Assembly (NCBI GenBank): GCA_018894105.1 | Contig: CM032125.1 | Coordinates: 992,001-1,056,000, forward strand | Reading direction: 5' to 3' | Length of the DNA stretch: 64,000 bases | Source of the DNA: Jacaranda mimosifolia | Taxonomy: Eukaryota; Streptophyta; Magnoliopsida; Lamiales; Bignoniaceae | Shown: one piece after another, positions 1 through 12,009 of the stretch | Numbering within the stretch: the first letter of the stretch is position 1 | Layout of the letters: each line of letters opens with the position of its first letter | The notes under the pieces: generated by a model | The model's input: only the letters and a program-made list of their open reading frames with translations | Databases searched by the model: none | What the model was told of the DNA's origin: nothing | Program-made: the position numbers and the translations under genes

Positions 1-59
1 ATCAACAGTGATTAGGTTGACTGTTCCCTTTGACATATTTTTGATCGGGTTCTAGTGAA

Positions 60-820
60 TTACTCGAGCGGTGTGCTGGATTAACTCGGACGGGATTACT
101 GCCTCATATTTGTAAACCAAACTGTATAGGCTATGGCTCGTGGTTGTTCGTGGTGTGGTCCTATATGCCCACAACACCCCTAGGAGGTTGTTTGCCCAAC
201 TAGCTCCTGTGCCGGCTATTCGAGCCCTGAGTGGTCGAGGATTTTTCTATTCGTGACCTCTGTTTGGCCGTTGGCTTGGGGGTTCCCTATGGAGGTGAAG
301 TGTTGGCTGACTCCTAAGGCCTCACACTATTTTTTCATGCTTTCGCTTTGGAATTGAGTACTGTTATCCGAGATCAGCACTCTGGGCAAGTCGAATCAAC
401 ATCTTATGCTCTTCTAGATGAAACTCTTAATTGCCGCGTCGGTAATCTTCGAAACTGCTTCTACTTCTACCCATTTAGTAAAATATTCACCCGCCATGAT
501 GATAAGCTTGCACTGGCTAGATGTCTTAGGGATGGATCCAACTATGTCAATCCCCCACAGGTCGAATGGTCAAGTTATCTGAACATCTACCATCGACACA
601 ACTAGTTGGTGTGATATGTTCGAGTGGATATGGCATGACGGGCATTTTCTAGTGAAGTCGATTGAGTCTCGCATGGAGGTGGGCCAAAAATAGCTTTAAT
701 GAATAACCTTGTGCGCTAAAGATCGACCACCAAAATGGTTGCCACAAATGCAGGCATGAATCTCTTGCACACTTTGCTTGCCTCGTCGGGTGCTGGCATT
801 TCAATGGGGTCTTGATATTA
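60..820 (-). pseudogene. integrase region of the gypsy element
   Basis: Read on the minus strand, an HHCC zinc-binding region comes first (about 805-610: EIHACICGNH ... KCPSCHIHSN). A DDE core follows (about 590-230), with GIDIVGSIPK, KLIIMAGEYFTKWVEVEAVS, VLISDNSTQFQS and NPQANGQTEVTNR, which carry the first Asp, second Asp and Glu. Integrase would insert the cDNA into the chromosome. Several in-frame stops make it inactive. The C-terminal part continues toward the left edge. Confidence 0.85.
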
Positions 821-1089
821 ACCTCTTATAGAGCTGCCCATGGTTATTGAGCACAAACTTGGCTACCAATTTTCTAAGCCTATCGGCTTCCTTTTCATCA
901 TTGGGTACGATTCATTGACTGAGGTAAAACCTAATTGGCTCTTGCCAGGGTGGAACAGTTTGGTCAACTGAACCGATAAGATTATGATCAATATCCTAGA
1001 TGCAAGGCTTGCTGGCCACTAGAAAATTTATGGTTCTTTCCCTAGTGCCTTTGGTCGAGCTGGCTAGCTTTGATAATGCGTTTGTTTTC

Positions 1090-1335
1090 TAATCGGGGGA
1101 CCTGGCTTACCTTAAGACTCTTGAATAACCGTTGCAACTGTCTAACTTGAGCTAAATATTGGGTCATTTTGGCTTCTTTGGCTTTGAAGTTCGATCTACT
1201 CTGCGACTAGTTGGGAATCAGTGATTGCTACAAGCTGCTCGACGTCATGCTTTGCAGCCATGCGCATCCCTGTTATGAGGTTCTTGTACTCTGCTTCGTT
1301 ATTTATGACCTAAAAGTCAAGCTTTATCGCAAAGT
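1090..1335 (-). pseudogene. second (archaeal-type) RNase H-like domain
   Basis: The minus strand encodes INNEAEYKNLITGMRMAAKH and then VAITDSQLVAE, interrupted by stops. NNEAEY..L..G...A and SDSQLV are the signature of the extra RNase H of Tat-lineage gypsy elements, placed between RH and integrase as here. It is not functional in this copy. Confidence 0.75.
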
Positions 1336-1449
1336 CATACTCTTCTATATGCGGGGAACAAAGAGACGCACCTATCCTACTTCTAAAAGTGATTGTCGAT
1401 CTGTTAACGTGCAGTATCTATACAACAGCATTGCCGGCATTTTGATCTG

Positions 1450-1960
1450 AAAGGTCAAGTCTTTCGACGATGAAGTCAGCTAGGACTTGCGCTTTTATGG
1501 CAATCTGTGGCTGGAAGGTGATGTCGAACTCTCTGAGTTTAATAGCCCATTTGGTAAGCCAGCCAGAAGTGTCGCGCTTCGACAACACCTATTTCAATGG
1601 TTAATTTGTCAACACCACGATCGTATGTGACTGGAAGTAAGGTCAAAGCTTTCAAGCTGCAGTGACAAGGGCGAAAGCAAACTTTTCGATCTCTAGATAG
1701 TCACATTCAGGACCTTGCAAAGCTTTGCTACAGTAGTACGCTGGGCAATGTGTCCCTCCTCTGGTCGATGTGAAGATGGAGCTAATACAATCCGCGGATA
1801 CGGCCAGGTGAAGTTGCAGCACCTCTCCTAAGTCGGGTTTGGTAAGCATGGGTGGTGAAGACAAATATTGTTTAAGTTCTGCCGAGGCCTGGTTGCATTA
1901 CAAAGTCTACTGAAACCCTGACTTCTTCACATTTCTGAGTATTTTGAACAAGGGGAGGCT
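1450..1960 (-). pseudogene. RNase H domain of the gypsy element
   Basis: The 1864-1652 piece ends in CDYLEIEKFAFALVTAA. The next stretch (about 1620-1480) reads, in another frame, TSGWLTKWAIKLREFDITF followed by QVLADFI. These correspond to the C-terminal RNase H block of plant gypsy polyproteins, which removes RNA from the RNA:DNA hybrid. The frame changes near 1640. Confidence 0.8.
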
Positions 1961-2014
1961 CTTGTCGGCCAACCTTGCGATGAACCTTCCTAAGGCTACG
2001 ATCCTTCCGACCAG

Positions 2015-2720
2015 TCAATGTACATCACGAACAGTACGGGGTGGGGCGATATCCAGAATTGCTTGAATTTTGTGTGGATTTACCATGATCCCCCTTTGGC
2101 TAACCATATATCCAAGGAATTTCCCACCTCTAACTCCACATATACATTTGTTGGGATTGAGTTTCATGCCAAAGGCCCTTGATATGGAAAAGGTATGGGC
2201 GAGGTCGACGAGGTGGCCCTCATCCTTCTCAGTTTTCATAATCATATCATCGATGTAGACCTCTTCCAACCGGCTAATCTCTTTCTTGAACATGAAGTTG
2301 ACCAATCTCTAATACGTTACGCCCGCATTTTTGAGCCCGAAGGGTATAACTAGGAAACAGTATACACCACTGGGGACGACAAAAGCGGTCTTATCCCTAT
2401 CTTCAGTGCCATAAATATTTGACAATAGCTTTGGAAGGCGTCCAACAAGCTCAACAATTCACAGCCAGCAATGGAATCTATTAAGAAATCTATACGAGGT
2501 AGGGGGTAAGGATCCTTAGGGCAAGCTTTATTCAAATCAGTGAAATCATTACACACGCGCCATTTTCCCTCATTCTTGGGGACTAGCACAACATTACAAA
2601 GCCACGAGGGGTATTAAATTTTTACAATATAACCTATCTTTAGGAGCTTGTTAATCTCTTCCTTGATGATTTGGGTCCTTTCTGCATTGAAGGTTCTGGT
2701 CTTTTGTTTCATTGGTTTAC
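2015..2720 (-). pseudogene. reverse transcriptase domain of the gypsy element
   Basis: Two open pieces carry the domain. The first (2589-2350) has VPKNEGKWRVCNDFTDLNKA and CPKDPYPLPRID. The second (2305-2015) has the catalytic YIDDMI with KLNPNKC, GKFLGYMVS and RGI. These are the palm motifs of Ty3/gypsy RT, which copies element RNA into cDNA. The pieces are in different frames, with a break at 2310-2350. YIDD replaces the more common YVDD. Confidence 0.9.
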
Positions 2721-2808
2721 GAGAAGGATCCATATTGAGTTGGATGATGATGTTAGGGTCGATCCCCTAGAGGTCCGAAGCTTTCCATGTGAACACATCA
2801 ATGTTTCG

Positions 2809-3456
2809 TCAGAGAAACTCAACCATGAGGCATTCCAAGCGGTCCCCCATATCGCTTCTGTCCCGAGTGGTCTTGTCGGGGTTTCCTGGCTCCAGCTCGA
2901 TTGTTTTAAACTCCCCGACTGGTTCGACCTTGCTGTCTTCAAACTTATTCTTTTTGGATGCCAGTGCCTCTTCGAGTTTTGCTACTAAGGCATCCCCCGA
3001 GGGCTTCAGTTGTGGTTGCTTCTTCTGCTTGTTGGCTTCAATGAAAATGTTATAGCAACGCCATGCATCTTGTAGATTGCACAATAGTTCTCCCATGCCC
3101 GATGAGGTTGGGAACTTAACTTTCATATGGTTCGTGGAAGCGATGGCCCTGAAGTTATTTAAAGCTGGTCGACCGATTATAACATTGTACACAAATAGAA
3201 CATCGACCACCAAATAAGTGATCATCAAAGTTTTGCTCCTTGGGCCTTGCCCAAATATTGTGGAAAGGTTGATGGACCCTTCCAAAATGATTTCAGATCC
3301 TCCAAACCCAACCAGCGGCATTCTGACTCGATCGAACTTTAATTTCCTAAGTTTTATTCTGTTTAAAGTAGACAGGAATATTATATTCACGGAGCTGCCA
3401 TTATCGACCAGTATCTTCTTGACCTCAAAGTTGGCTATTTGGAGGGCTACGACCAT
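2809..3456 (-). pseudogene. aspartic protease domain of the gypsy element
   Basis: This 215-residue open stretch has the retroviral-type protease pattern: VALQIANFEVKKILVDNGSS near the start, where VDNGSS stands in place of the usual VDTGSS, and a later VIIGRPALNNFRAI, which matches the I(I/L)GRP.LN motif of plant gypsy proteases. The enzyme would cut the gag-pol polyprotein. The Asn for Thr change next to the catalytic Asp may impair it. It is the longest unbroken piece of this element. Confidence 0.85.
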
Positions 3457-3959
3457 GGGGCAATCTATTTTCCTGTCAATTCCTTTTCTTTCTATATGGT
3501 CGAGGTCAGAATCTATGAAAGATATTAGTTCTGTACTAGTTGAGAGCTGGTAGACTGACTCAATCTTAGCTGAGCCGGTCGACTGGAGACTTCTCTGTGT
3601 TTATTTCCTCGTGGATCTGGAATCTCCCCCAGTGGGTCCTCCAACTATCATGTCAATGACCCCTCGAATGGGCGGGTGGGGCTCTAGGGCCAGTTTCTTC
3701 CCTTTGTCTTCTCTCCTTCGGCTGGTCGACCTTTCTCTATAGGGAGTCTGGTCAGCCTTGCCCACTTTTTGTCTGGCCTGCTCTCCGACATACTTCTTCA
3801 GGTGTCCCTGCCTAATCAGCCTTTCGATCTCATCTTATAAGTTGAAGCAGTCTTCGATGTTGTGGCCTTTTCGCTGGTGGAAATGGCAGTATTTCCTTGA
3901 TTTTTTCATGGCTTTGGTCTCCATGAGCTTTTTGGGTTTTTTCAGCAAATTTTCGTGCT

Positions 3960-5337
3960 GAATGGAAAACAATACTTCCTTCCTCAACAGGTTGAGCAGA
4001 GTGTACTCATGGAAGCACTTTATAGGGATTGACGTCCCTCTCTGACTTGTGGATCATCCTTCTCATTATTTTTCTTCTTCTCGATCTCCATGCTGCCGTA
4101 CTTTAGCTTATTCATCTCTTCCTGTGTCATGTACCTCTCCGCGAGGTCGAGAAGCTCCTCCATCGACTTGGGTTGTTCACAAACAAGTGTATTGGCATAC
4201 TCCTTGTATTTAAGGCCTAAGAAAAGCTCATCGATCAAGAATTCGATTCTCAGGCAGTCGATCTTTAGCACTTCCGTGTTGAATCGGCCGAAAAAATCTC
4301 AGATAGATTTTCTTTCATTCTGCTTCATCATATACAGGTGTGTATGGGGGAGTTTAGCCTTTCTCCTACTCGCGAACTGGTGCAAAAATTTATTGCACAG
4401 CTAGTCATATCAGAATATGGATGTCGGATCCAGCTTCACAAACCAATCGAGGGCTATCCCTTAGAAGGTACTCACCAGCATCTTCGCATGGATGTACTCA
4501 TTGTGTCCATGCAACTGCATCATGTGTTCGAACTGCAGTAAGTGTTCATTTGGATTTGTTGAACCATCGTATCTTGGTAATTTGATCGGGATTTTGGCAT
4601 TGATAGCGATGCATTCGTCGATGATTTCTTGAATGAACGGGGAGTCTCATTCCCGACAAAACTTCTATGGCCACTTTGATGGGGGTCTTGTCAATGTTCC
4701 TCCTCGAGATCTCTTCTAGGCATCTGTTCAATTGTTGTACCTAGTAGGATACCTTTTCCCACTCCTACTTATCCGCTTGAGATGCGTTTCTGTTTGTGCA
4801 AAGCCTCAAGTGCTCGACCCTATCGTGCTGAGGGGCTCGAAGGGGTCGAATGCCATGGTCGACAAAATCTGCCACCTCCTCACGCGACGTAGGTCTAGTC
4901 ATTTCTCTAGGAAAATGGCCCAGGCTCAATTCTCTTCTCAACAGTGGCCTTCGGTATTCAAGCCTCTCAGAATTCTCCATAGGTTGCCTTCTCTCTGGAA
5001 TCGCAGGCTAGGGAGTTGCGCTGGCAACCAGTTCCAGTTATATGGCATGTCGATTCAATACAGCGGAGAGCTGGGCTGAAATCTGTGCAAAAATCTGCTC
5101 ACTAATGAGCTCCAGTTATATGGCATGTCGATTCAATACAGCGGAGAGCTGGGCTGAAATTTGTGCAAAAATCTGCTCACTAATGAGCTGCATCAGATGG
5201 GGTATTGTCAACATGACTAGAGGTTTAGGTTGGGCATTGGACCTTAGGGCGTTCAGTTCCGGCTGAGGTCGAGGTTGAGGAGAGCTAGATATCTTATTTT
5301 CTTCTATCCCTGATGGGGTTCGCTTGCTGTTCACCAT
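3960..5337 (-). pseudogene. gag of the gypsy element (broken)
   Basis: Starting at an ATG at 5337, the minus strand encodes a gag-like polypeptide in several frames. The N-terminus is rich in Pro, Arg and Gln. A retrotransposon gag core lies at about 4271-4020, with motifs such as LIDELFLGLKYKEY and LLDLAERYMTQEEM. Gag forms the virus-like particle in the cytoplasm. Frameshifts and stops separate the parts at about 5116, 4765 and 4546. The 78-bp tandem duplication at 5033-5190 lies in the N-terminal part and adds 26 codons without shifting the frame. Confidence 0.75.
5033..5190 (-). repeat. 78-bp in-frame tandem duplication inside gag
   Basis: Two near-identical 78-bp units follow one another; for example, TATGGCATGTCG starts at 5041 and again at 5119. 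The length is a multiple of three, so it adds 26 residues to the gag product and keeps the frame. Confidence 0.9.
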
Positions 5338-5360
5338 TTTTCAATAGAGGACTCAGGAAA

Positions 5361-5380
5361 GTTTCCCACAGATGACACCA
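5361..5380 (-). other. primer-binding-site-like sequence of the gypsy element
   Basis: The minus strand reads TGGTGTCATCTGTGGGAAA immediately inside the LTR. Many plant gypsy elements carry a similar TGGCGCC..CTGTGGGAA sequence at the tRNA primer site. The two changes in the TGGCGCC core fit decay. Confidence 0.65.
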
Positions 5381-5382
5381 AA

Positions 5383-6078
5383 TGATGAGGGTTCAATCTC
5401 GGAGGTCGATTATCTTGTGGTGGACAGGGCTAAATCCTGCAATCACGTAGCAAATGTTAGGCTAGCCAAGGAGCCCTCGGCTAAGGCGCTCCGACGCTCA
5501 AGTCAATATGAGTCGATGAGATAACAAGAGCAGTAGAGTGAGGGCTTTTTCTATATATGAGAGCATAACTTAGAAAGGTTGAAGTGAGAGTATTTATAGC
5601 CTTCTCCTTTTGGGAATTTGTCTGAGATGCCCTTGGTGTATTAAAAGGGCCCTTACCCTTACGTTAGGGGTGATTAGTCATTTTTTATCTCAGTATTGTT
5701 CTAGGTAGCTGTCCTTCTAGCTTTTAGGGGCAAGGTAGTACACTGTTGAAGTACTTGCTGTGCCAGGCAGTAGTAAGGTGGCATGTGCCATTAATGCGGC
5801 GGCATGCCGCCTATCAGTGCATTTAAAGCGGTAGAGGTGTACTAAGCATATCTCGACCTCTATGGTCGAGATATGAACCTATCCAGAACCTACAGTGCCC
5901 GGATTGGCATCGCGGGTCGACTCATCGATCCGCATCAATGAACTAATCTGCTCAAGGATAGCCTAGTCGATCACTGAGGTCGGGGGTGTATTGCTGGGCT
6001 CCAGAGGCAAGATGGCCCTGGTACCGTGCCTTTGGGCCAATATAGTTTTGGCCAAGTCACTTGGGTTATCTCATATCA
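5383..6078 (-). repeat. 5' LTR of the gypsy element
   Basis: The right end reads TGATATGAGATAACCC on the minus strand and the left end closes with CCTCATCA, so the repeat has TG..CA ends. A TATA-like CTATAAATA lies at about 5591-5599 (minus). The primer-binding-site-like sequence follows directly on the minus strand. The partner LTR is not in the window, so the ends rest on the terminal dinucleotides and the primer-site position. Confidence 0.7.
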
Positions 6079-6273
6079 CTTCTACATCTACTAATAAATT
6101 AATTGTTAAAAATTTCCAAAAATTAATTAAATTAAGTTAATAAAATTGTTTTTCTAGGAAACATGTGCACAGTTCACATGCCCACGTGCCAGTTGTATTT
6201 ATATTGAATGCAAATATAATATGATCTTCCTTCTCTCCGTCACGTCCTCCAAGTTTTATAATAAACTTCTAGT

Positions 6274-7132
6274 TAAGGGTGTCAAAATCAAACCCAACTC
6301 AATGAATTGACAATGACCTACTTGAAGAAAAAAAATCAAGTTTGGATTTGGGGTTTTTGGGTTTGGGTCAAATTGGGTAAGACCTGAAAATGACCTTAGA
6401 AAAAAAAAAGGATGGGTCGTTTTTTGGTCAACCCACGTAATCTGAAAAAAATAAATGGGTGACCCAATAACCCAGTAAACCTGACTCAACCCAACCTACC
6501 TAAAAAATTTAACTAATTAAAATAAAATATAAATAATACATATATCTATATATATATCCAAAAATCTAAAATTTGAAAATTCTTACAATTTACAAATTAC
6601 AATAATATTATTAACAAATAAGTAATAACACTTCCATTCTTCCCATTCAAAGACGATTGAATTCAATATGTTTTATTTTTTAACTTTAATTTATACTATT
6701 TTGTAGTTAATTATGCATTTGATCATTTGATGGTTGTCATCAAAATTGTTAATTGAGCAATAGTTTGTTATTTTTTTTGTATTTGGAGTATGAGAAGCTC
6801 TTGTGTTTCTTAAACCTTAATTATTGTGCCAAATTTTAGATTTTATTGTAGATCAAATTTCTATTCAATTATGATGTTGGAATTTATAAATATAAAAAAT
6901 AAAATAAATAGATAAGGTTGGGTTGGGTCGCATCGAGTTTATCAGGTTATTGGGTGACCTGATTAAAAATCAGGTCAACCCAAATCCGACACGAAATTTT
7001 ATGGGTTAGGTTAGGATTAAGCTTTTTGGGTTTAACATTGGGTTGAGTTGGGTTTGGGTTTGGTATTTTTATATTATACTCCTACCTCAACCCAACTCAA
7101 ACCCACCCAACCCGCATGAATTGACACCCCTA
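6274..7132. mobile_element. non-autonomous hAT-like element (GGGTGTCAA family)
   Basis: The ends are inverted repeats: TAAGGGTGTCAAAATCAAACCC on the left against a right end closing with TTGACACCCCTA. The flanks carry an imperfect 8-bp duplication, cttctagt (6266-6273) and cttccagt (7133-7140). The subterminal zones are packed with AACCCAA/TTGGGTT runs, and the middle is AT-rich with no coding sequence. An 8-bp duplication with this composition fits a hAT MITE. The open frame at 6256-6489 minus is part of the repeat and not a gene. Confidence 0.8.
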
Positions 7133-7140
7133 CTTCCAGT

Positions 7141-8776
7141 GAGACATCTATTTATAAAGTGTAATATACTTTATTAAGTGTACTGCACTAGTCTCTCCAT
7201 ATTACGGTCTACTTTTCAACAATTCTCCCTTAGCATGTAATATGATATATTTCCATAATTATATATGTTGATGAACTTTAAAAAGTGTCTTCCGAATTCT
7301 ATTAGCTAGCATAGATAAATCAAAGTTACAATGAAGTTAAAGGTAGTCATAGCTCAAACCAAGACGTGGTAGTTGGCACACATAAACATACAGTTTTCTA
7401 ATTAATTCATTGTAAACTTAAGTATATTTATGGTTTTACACTCTACCTCCACCTCAATATCATAAACACTTATATAAGAAAATTTCAAGCTTTTATCAAA
7501 AGGAGTACCACTTCTTTTGTTTATCTAGTTGAAGTTTCTATATGCATATATACAGATATCAATATTTACTTCGTTAGAAGTTTGGACCTCATCCTCCTTT
7601 TATTCAATATTTAGAAATAAAATGCTTCACTTGACAACTTGTTGTTATCTTTGAACTTTTTTAACTAGTGGTAGTGCTAAAAAAATGTAGGATTCCAACA
7701 CTGCACGCGATTCTTCTTTTTTTATTTACAGATGTACGCACATTAAGAATTCATTAGAGTTCGAACTCAAACCTTATACATAGATACAAAATATGAGGAC
7801 GATGGCATTGAGTGAATTGACAACTTGCTAATTGATATTTAAATTGGCAGTTGAATAAAGAGCAATCAAGCTGATGATGAAACAGAGCTGAATTTTTCTT
7901 GCAAAATTCATTAAGCATCCATGTGATTGTGGCATCTACATCTGATCAACAAAATTAGTATATACTAATAATCTCTCATTGTTTCTAACTTAATTATTAG
8001 CTGAACTGACCACGATGGATTTGGTCCCATACTAAAAGAATATTAAACATTATATATATATATATATATATATTGGGCCTGAATCTCACCCATGTGGTGG
8101 TATTTTTCTATTCTATGTAGCTTTTGGGTCAATTAAATCTATACCTCCTTCAAAATTAAAAAATTACCATTTACTCCTCTATTCTAATATTTATAATTAC
8201 CAAAAAAATTTCTCTGGAAATATTCTTTTAAAAAATTCAAACAAAAATAAAAAAGTAACCCCTTTTGCCCTCAACTTAAAAAATTTAACAAATAATTAAA
8301 TAATTAAAAAAATATATTTATGTTTCATGACAGGAATAAGCTTCTTTTGAACTTTTCGCAAATTTAAAAAAGTTGAGAAATTAAAATCTTACCCATTTCG
8401 TCCCCCATTTTGTGAAGCTTCACATTATTATGAGTTAGCAAACAAACAGAGTATCACATATTTGAAAATTTTTAATTATGATTGTTTTGCTTTTTCCCGA
8501 GAGACCATTTTCTTGCTAGAGACATATATGGTTTAATGTGCAACTGAACAAGATATCAACAAAAAATTAATATGCGCATATCATGTCTGGATGACAATCA
8601 GCTCACCATCAACTTAATATGTAGATTTTTAATTTAGACAGATCAAAACTATGAAATTAGGCTTTTATTCAAGATATAAAGAAGGTATTTAGATGAGCCT
8701 AAACTTCTCTAAAATGTTTTATAAGATATCCTCAATTGCAAAAAATTTCTTACAGATGCGTTATAAACTCCATAAT
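7141..8776. other. NLR-flanking DNA without gene (copy A of the downstream block)
   Basis: No gene is visible. The stretch 7190-7680 is clearly related to 23130-23960, 27100-27540 and 35030-35480, sharing phrases such as TTTCTAATTAATTCATTG and a run around AAGTTTCTATATGCATATAT. In the last two cases it lies beside NLR sequence. The part 7885-8760 recurs at 10065-10560. A (TA)n tract occupies about 8050-8083. Confidence 0.7.
8050..8083. repeat. (TA)n microsatellite
   Basis: An uninterrupted run of about 16 TA units. Confidence 0.95.
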
Positions 8777-9230
8777 CACTACAAAAAAATATAATATTAG
8801 TGATAAAATAATAAATGACAAAATGTAAATTATCACTAATAACATATATTGAGCGACAATAATTTTTATCTTGTCGCTAATGACCAATTTTTAAATGAAA
8901 AGAATTTTTATCTTGTCACAACATGGCTCAATAGTGACAAAAAATAATGTTTTAGGTTGTCACCATTAACAATTAGTGATATCCCTATAGCAACAACTTA
9001 GTGATAATAAAAGTTGTCACTATAATTTGTGATAAGATTTTTATTGTCACTGTAGGTGTGTTACTAATTGTTTATGGTGACAACTTTAACACTATTCTTG
9101 TCACTATTAACCTTGTAAAAATCATTAAGGTAACAAAATTAAATTTTTTGTCATCGAATATATATAATTAGTGACAACTTTTGCATTATCATTTACTATT
9201 TTGTCACTAATTCACCTTTTTCTTGTAGTG
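8777..9230. mobile_element. CACTA-like MITE, 454 bp
   Basis: It begins CACTACAAAAAAATA and ends TTTTTCTTGTAGTG, an inverted repeat typical of plant CACTA (EnSpm/CMC) elements. The flanking bases are AAT on both sides, a 3-bp target duplication as expected. The body is full of short TTGTCACTA / TAGTGACAA motifs in both orientations, resembling the subterminal repeats these elements use for transposase binding. It has no coding capacity. It sits inside copy 1 of the duplicated block at 7885-9560. Confidence 0.88.
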
Positions 9231-10710
9231 AATTGGATGTTAAAATCCTACAAGTTCCTTTAAGAAAAAGTAACAAGTTCATATCTTTTACATTTTCAAA
9301 CGAATTTCTTTAATTTGGACCATATTAATAACAAAATTATCATTACTAATATATTATAAATTCTATAATTATTTTATTTAACACTTCGATGCATTCAAAA
9401 ATATTATCTCATAAGACTTTTTCAATAGACTTATCTAAGCACCATCAAGAACTCATATGTAGGAAGATGTTTGTGGTTATAATGTTAGTCTATCTCAAAT
9501 ATGAAGGAGTAGAAGGAAATTAAAATTTTTGCCAGCTTTTCCAAACAAGCGCACAATAACTCATTAGCAGAATGACATGGATATTTTCCATGTTAATAAT
9601 AATCACAACCTTTTGGGAGGTAAAATATTTTTTTTTCTTTTTTTACCACATAAGTACAACATTAATTTTTGGAAGGGAAGACTTCGTAGGTATGATAGTC
9701 CGAAAAAGCCCTGTGGCGGTCCCACTGAGGAAGAGGAAAAGGAAAAGTATGCTTTTGAAATGAAAGATGTCTAATTCTCGAATTTAAATTTATGCACATG
9801 TACTTCATAAATGCTTCTGCATTGTAGTTTGGTTTGGTTGAATTGCCCATCAATAATTGTCTATACTGCAATAACTGAAACCAAACCATCAATAATTGTC
9901 CATACTCCAACAATTGAAACACTCCTTCGTGCACCTTAGGTTGCCCCTTTTTTATGCATTAAAACAGTTGTTTCATTTTGATTTGGAAATATAAAACATG
10001 CCCTTAAAGTTGAAATTAGATGTATTGCAAAGAAAATGATAAATACATTGTTTCTTGTAAAAATGTAATTAGAATTTCTTGCAAAATTCATTAAGCATCC
10101 ATATGATTGTAGCATCTACTTCTGATCAACAAAATAATTAGTATACTAATAAACACATCGTTTCTAACTTCATTAATAGCTGAACTGATCACTATGGAAC
10201 TTTCTAAAATTTTACCCATTTCTTCCCCCCTGTTCTTGCTAAAAACATATAATATGGTTTAATGTGCAACTGAAAAAGATATCAACAAAAAATTAATACA
10301 AAGATATTATTTTTGGATGACAATTAGCTCACCATCAACTTAATATGTAGATTTTTAATTTAGCCAAATACCAAAACCAAGAAATTAGGTTTTTAGTTGA
10401 GATATGAAGAGGATATTTGGATGAGCTTAAAAGCTTTCTACAATATTTTTATAAAATATGAAAATGTTAGTCCATCTCAAATAAGAAGGATTAGAAGGAA
10501 ATTCAAAATTTTGCCAGCTTTCAAACTTAGTCATTCTTAACTAAAAAGTCATTATGACTACCGACAACAGCACATGCTAGCCCAATAAATTAAGTTGTTA
10601 CAAGAGTAATGAAAAATCAATCTCCAAAACAAATAAATAAAAAATATTTATTTCTTGGATAAGTATGTTTTGTATTTGACAAGGAAGTAAAGTCAGTTAA
10701 CATATATTTC
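9231..10710. other. intergenic duplicated DNA
   Basis: No gene is supported. The stretch 9430-9640 resembles 61740-61900, sharing CCTTTTGGGA and a GCCAGCTTT phrase, which ties it to the region downstream of NLR 4. The stretch 10065-10560 is a second copy of 7885-8760 joined directly to a copy of 9470-9545. Two short open frames at 9572-9774 (plus) and 9662-9934 (minus) overlap each other and show no family features. Confidence 0.65.
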
Positions 10711-11066
10711 CACTAAAAAAAAGAACACCAGAGAATCAGCTACAACTAATTCATAATTGATACTAAAATTTTGTAGCTTTAATTATGAGATTAACTTTAC
10801 TAAATTCAAAATAAATGTTCTCAACTAACCCTTCGAACATCAATTCGTAATTGATAATTATTTCATTCCTATGGATACTGCAAGGATAATATGTTACGCT
10901 TCCAACGAGCAAGTCTACAAATTGATAGTTAATAGTTTTTATTGCTTGTTATTTAAAAAAATTATATTTGCTACAAAAATTTGTAGTTATAATTCGTAGT
11001 GCTTGTAGTTATGAAATTAATTTCGTAGCAATTTTTTTGTAGTAAAAACCTAAGTCTTTAGTAGTG
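10711..11066. mobile_element. possible CACTA-like MITE, 356 bp
   Basis: It starts with CACTAAAAAAAA and ends with TTTAGTAGTG, and is flanked by TTC on both sides (10708-10710 and 11067-11069), which fits a 3-bp target duplication. Internal TTCATAATTGATA / AATTCGTAATTG motifs recur in both orientations. The terminal match beyond CACTA/TAGTG is weak, so confidence is lower than for its neighbours. Confidence 0.55.
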
Positions 11067-12009
11067 TTCTGTTATTTAATAATTATTCAATTTTTTCCAA
11101 CTTATGACACAATAGATTTTGTGTATAATATCATGATTTAGAAAAGAACAAAAGAACGGAGAGATAAAGTTCAAAATATAGAGATTAATTACAATTTTAG
11201 AAAGGATATGTATTAGGAAGACTGATTTTATAAATAGTATACTAATACTAATATTACTTGAAGTTATTAAATCACTCAAATCTTGTGTTATAATACAAAT
11301 CACTACCAAAAAAATGAGCTTTAGTGATCGATTGGTAACCGATTAATGATCGATTAGTGATCAATTTAAATATAATATTTTAAAAAAATTAGTAACGGAT
11401 TAGTGACTGAAAAAATGCAGTCACTAAATCGATCACTAATTAGTGATCGAACTTTTTTTTCAGTCACTAAATTTAGTGACTGCACAAAGCGGTCACTAAT
11501 TCGGTCACTAATTAGTGACCGAACTCTTTTTCTCAGTCACTAATATTAGTGACAGCACAAAGCAGTCACTAATTCGGTCACTTATTAGTGACCGAATTAA
11601 GAGTTCGGTCACTAGTATTAATGACCATATAAAGCGGTCACTAATTGATCACCGCGTTTTTCAATTAATAAACGATCACAAATATAAAATTTTATTTTTT
11701 GCATATTCTTGTAATATGAAAGCATAAAATTTATGTAACACTTATATAAGTAATAAAATATTGTGTTTGCTATTAACATATATATATTTGATAATAATAT
11801 ATGTGTATATAAAAATTTACATACATATACAAATATATAACCACTAAATATTTCTATATAATATCCATATAGTTGAACATTAACTTATTAATATATATAT
11901 AGATAGATACACAAAGAAATAAACAAGAATGATATTCTTATACAAAGAAAAAAAATGAGAATTAATTAATATATACACATCAATAATACATATATACATG
12001 TATTATGAG

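Larger units (their letters stand above)
1..6078 (-). mobile_element. Ty3/gypsy (Tat-lineage) retrotransposon, degenerate, left end outside window
   Basis: Read on the minus strand, the order is 5' LTR (5383-6078), primer-binding-site-like sequence, gag, protease, reverse transcriptase, RNase H, a second RNase H-like domain and integrase, with the 3' LTR beyond position 1. The order RT-RH-INT is that of Ty3/gypsy elements. The extra RNase H between RH and INT (NNEAEY motif, about 1330-1090) is known from the Tat lineage. The frame is broken by many stops and shifts, so the copy cannot encode a working polyprotein. The interior is richer in G+C than the flanks. Five bases after the LTR (6079-6083) would be one target duplication; its partner is outside the window. 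Confidence 0.9.
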
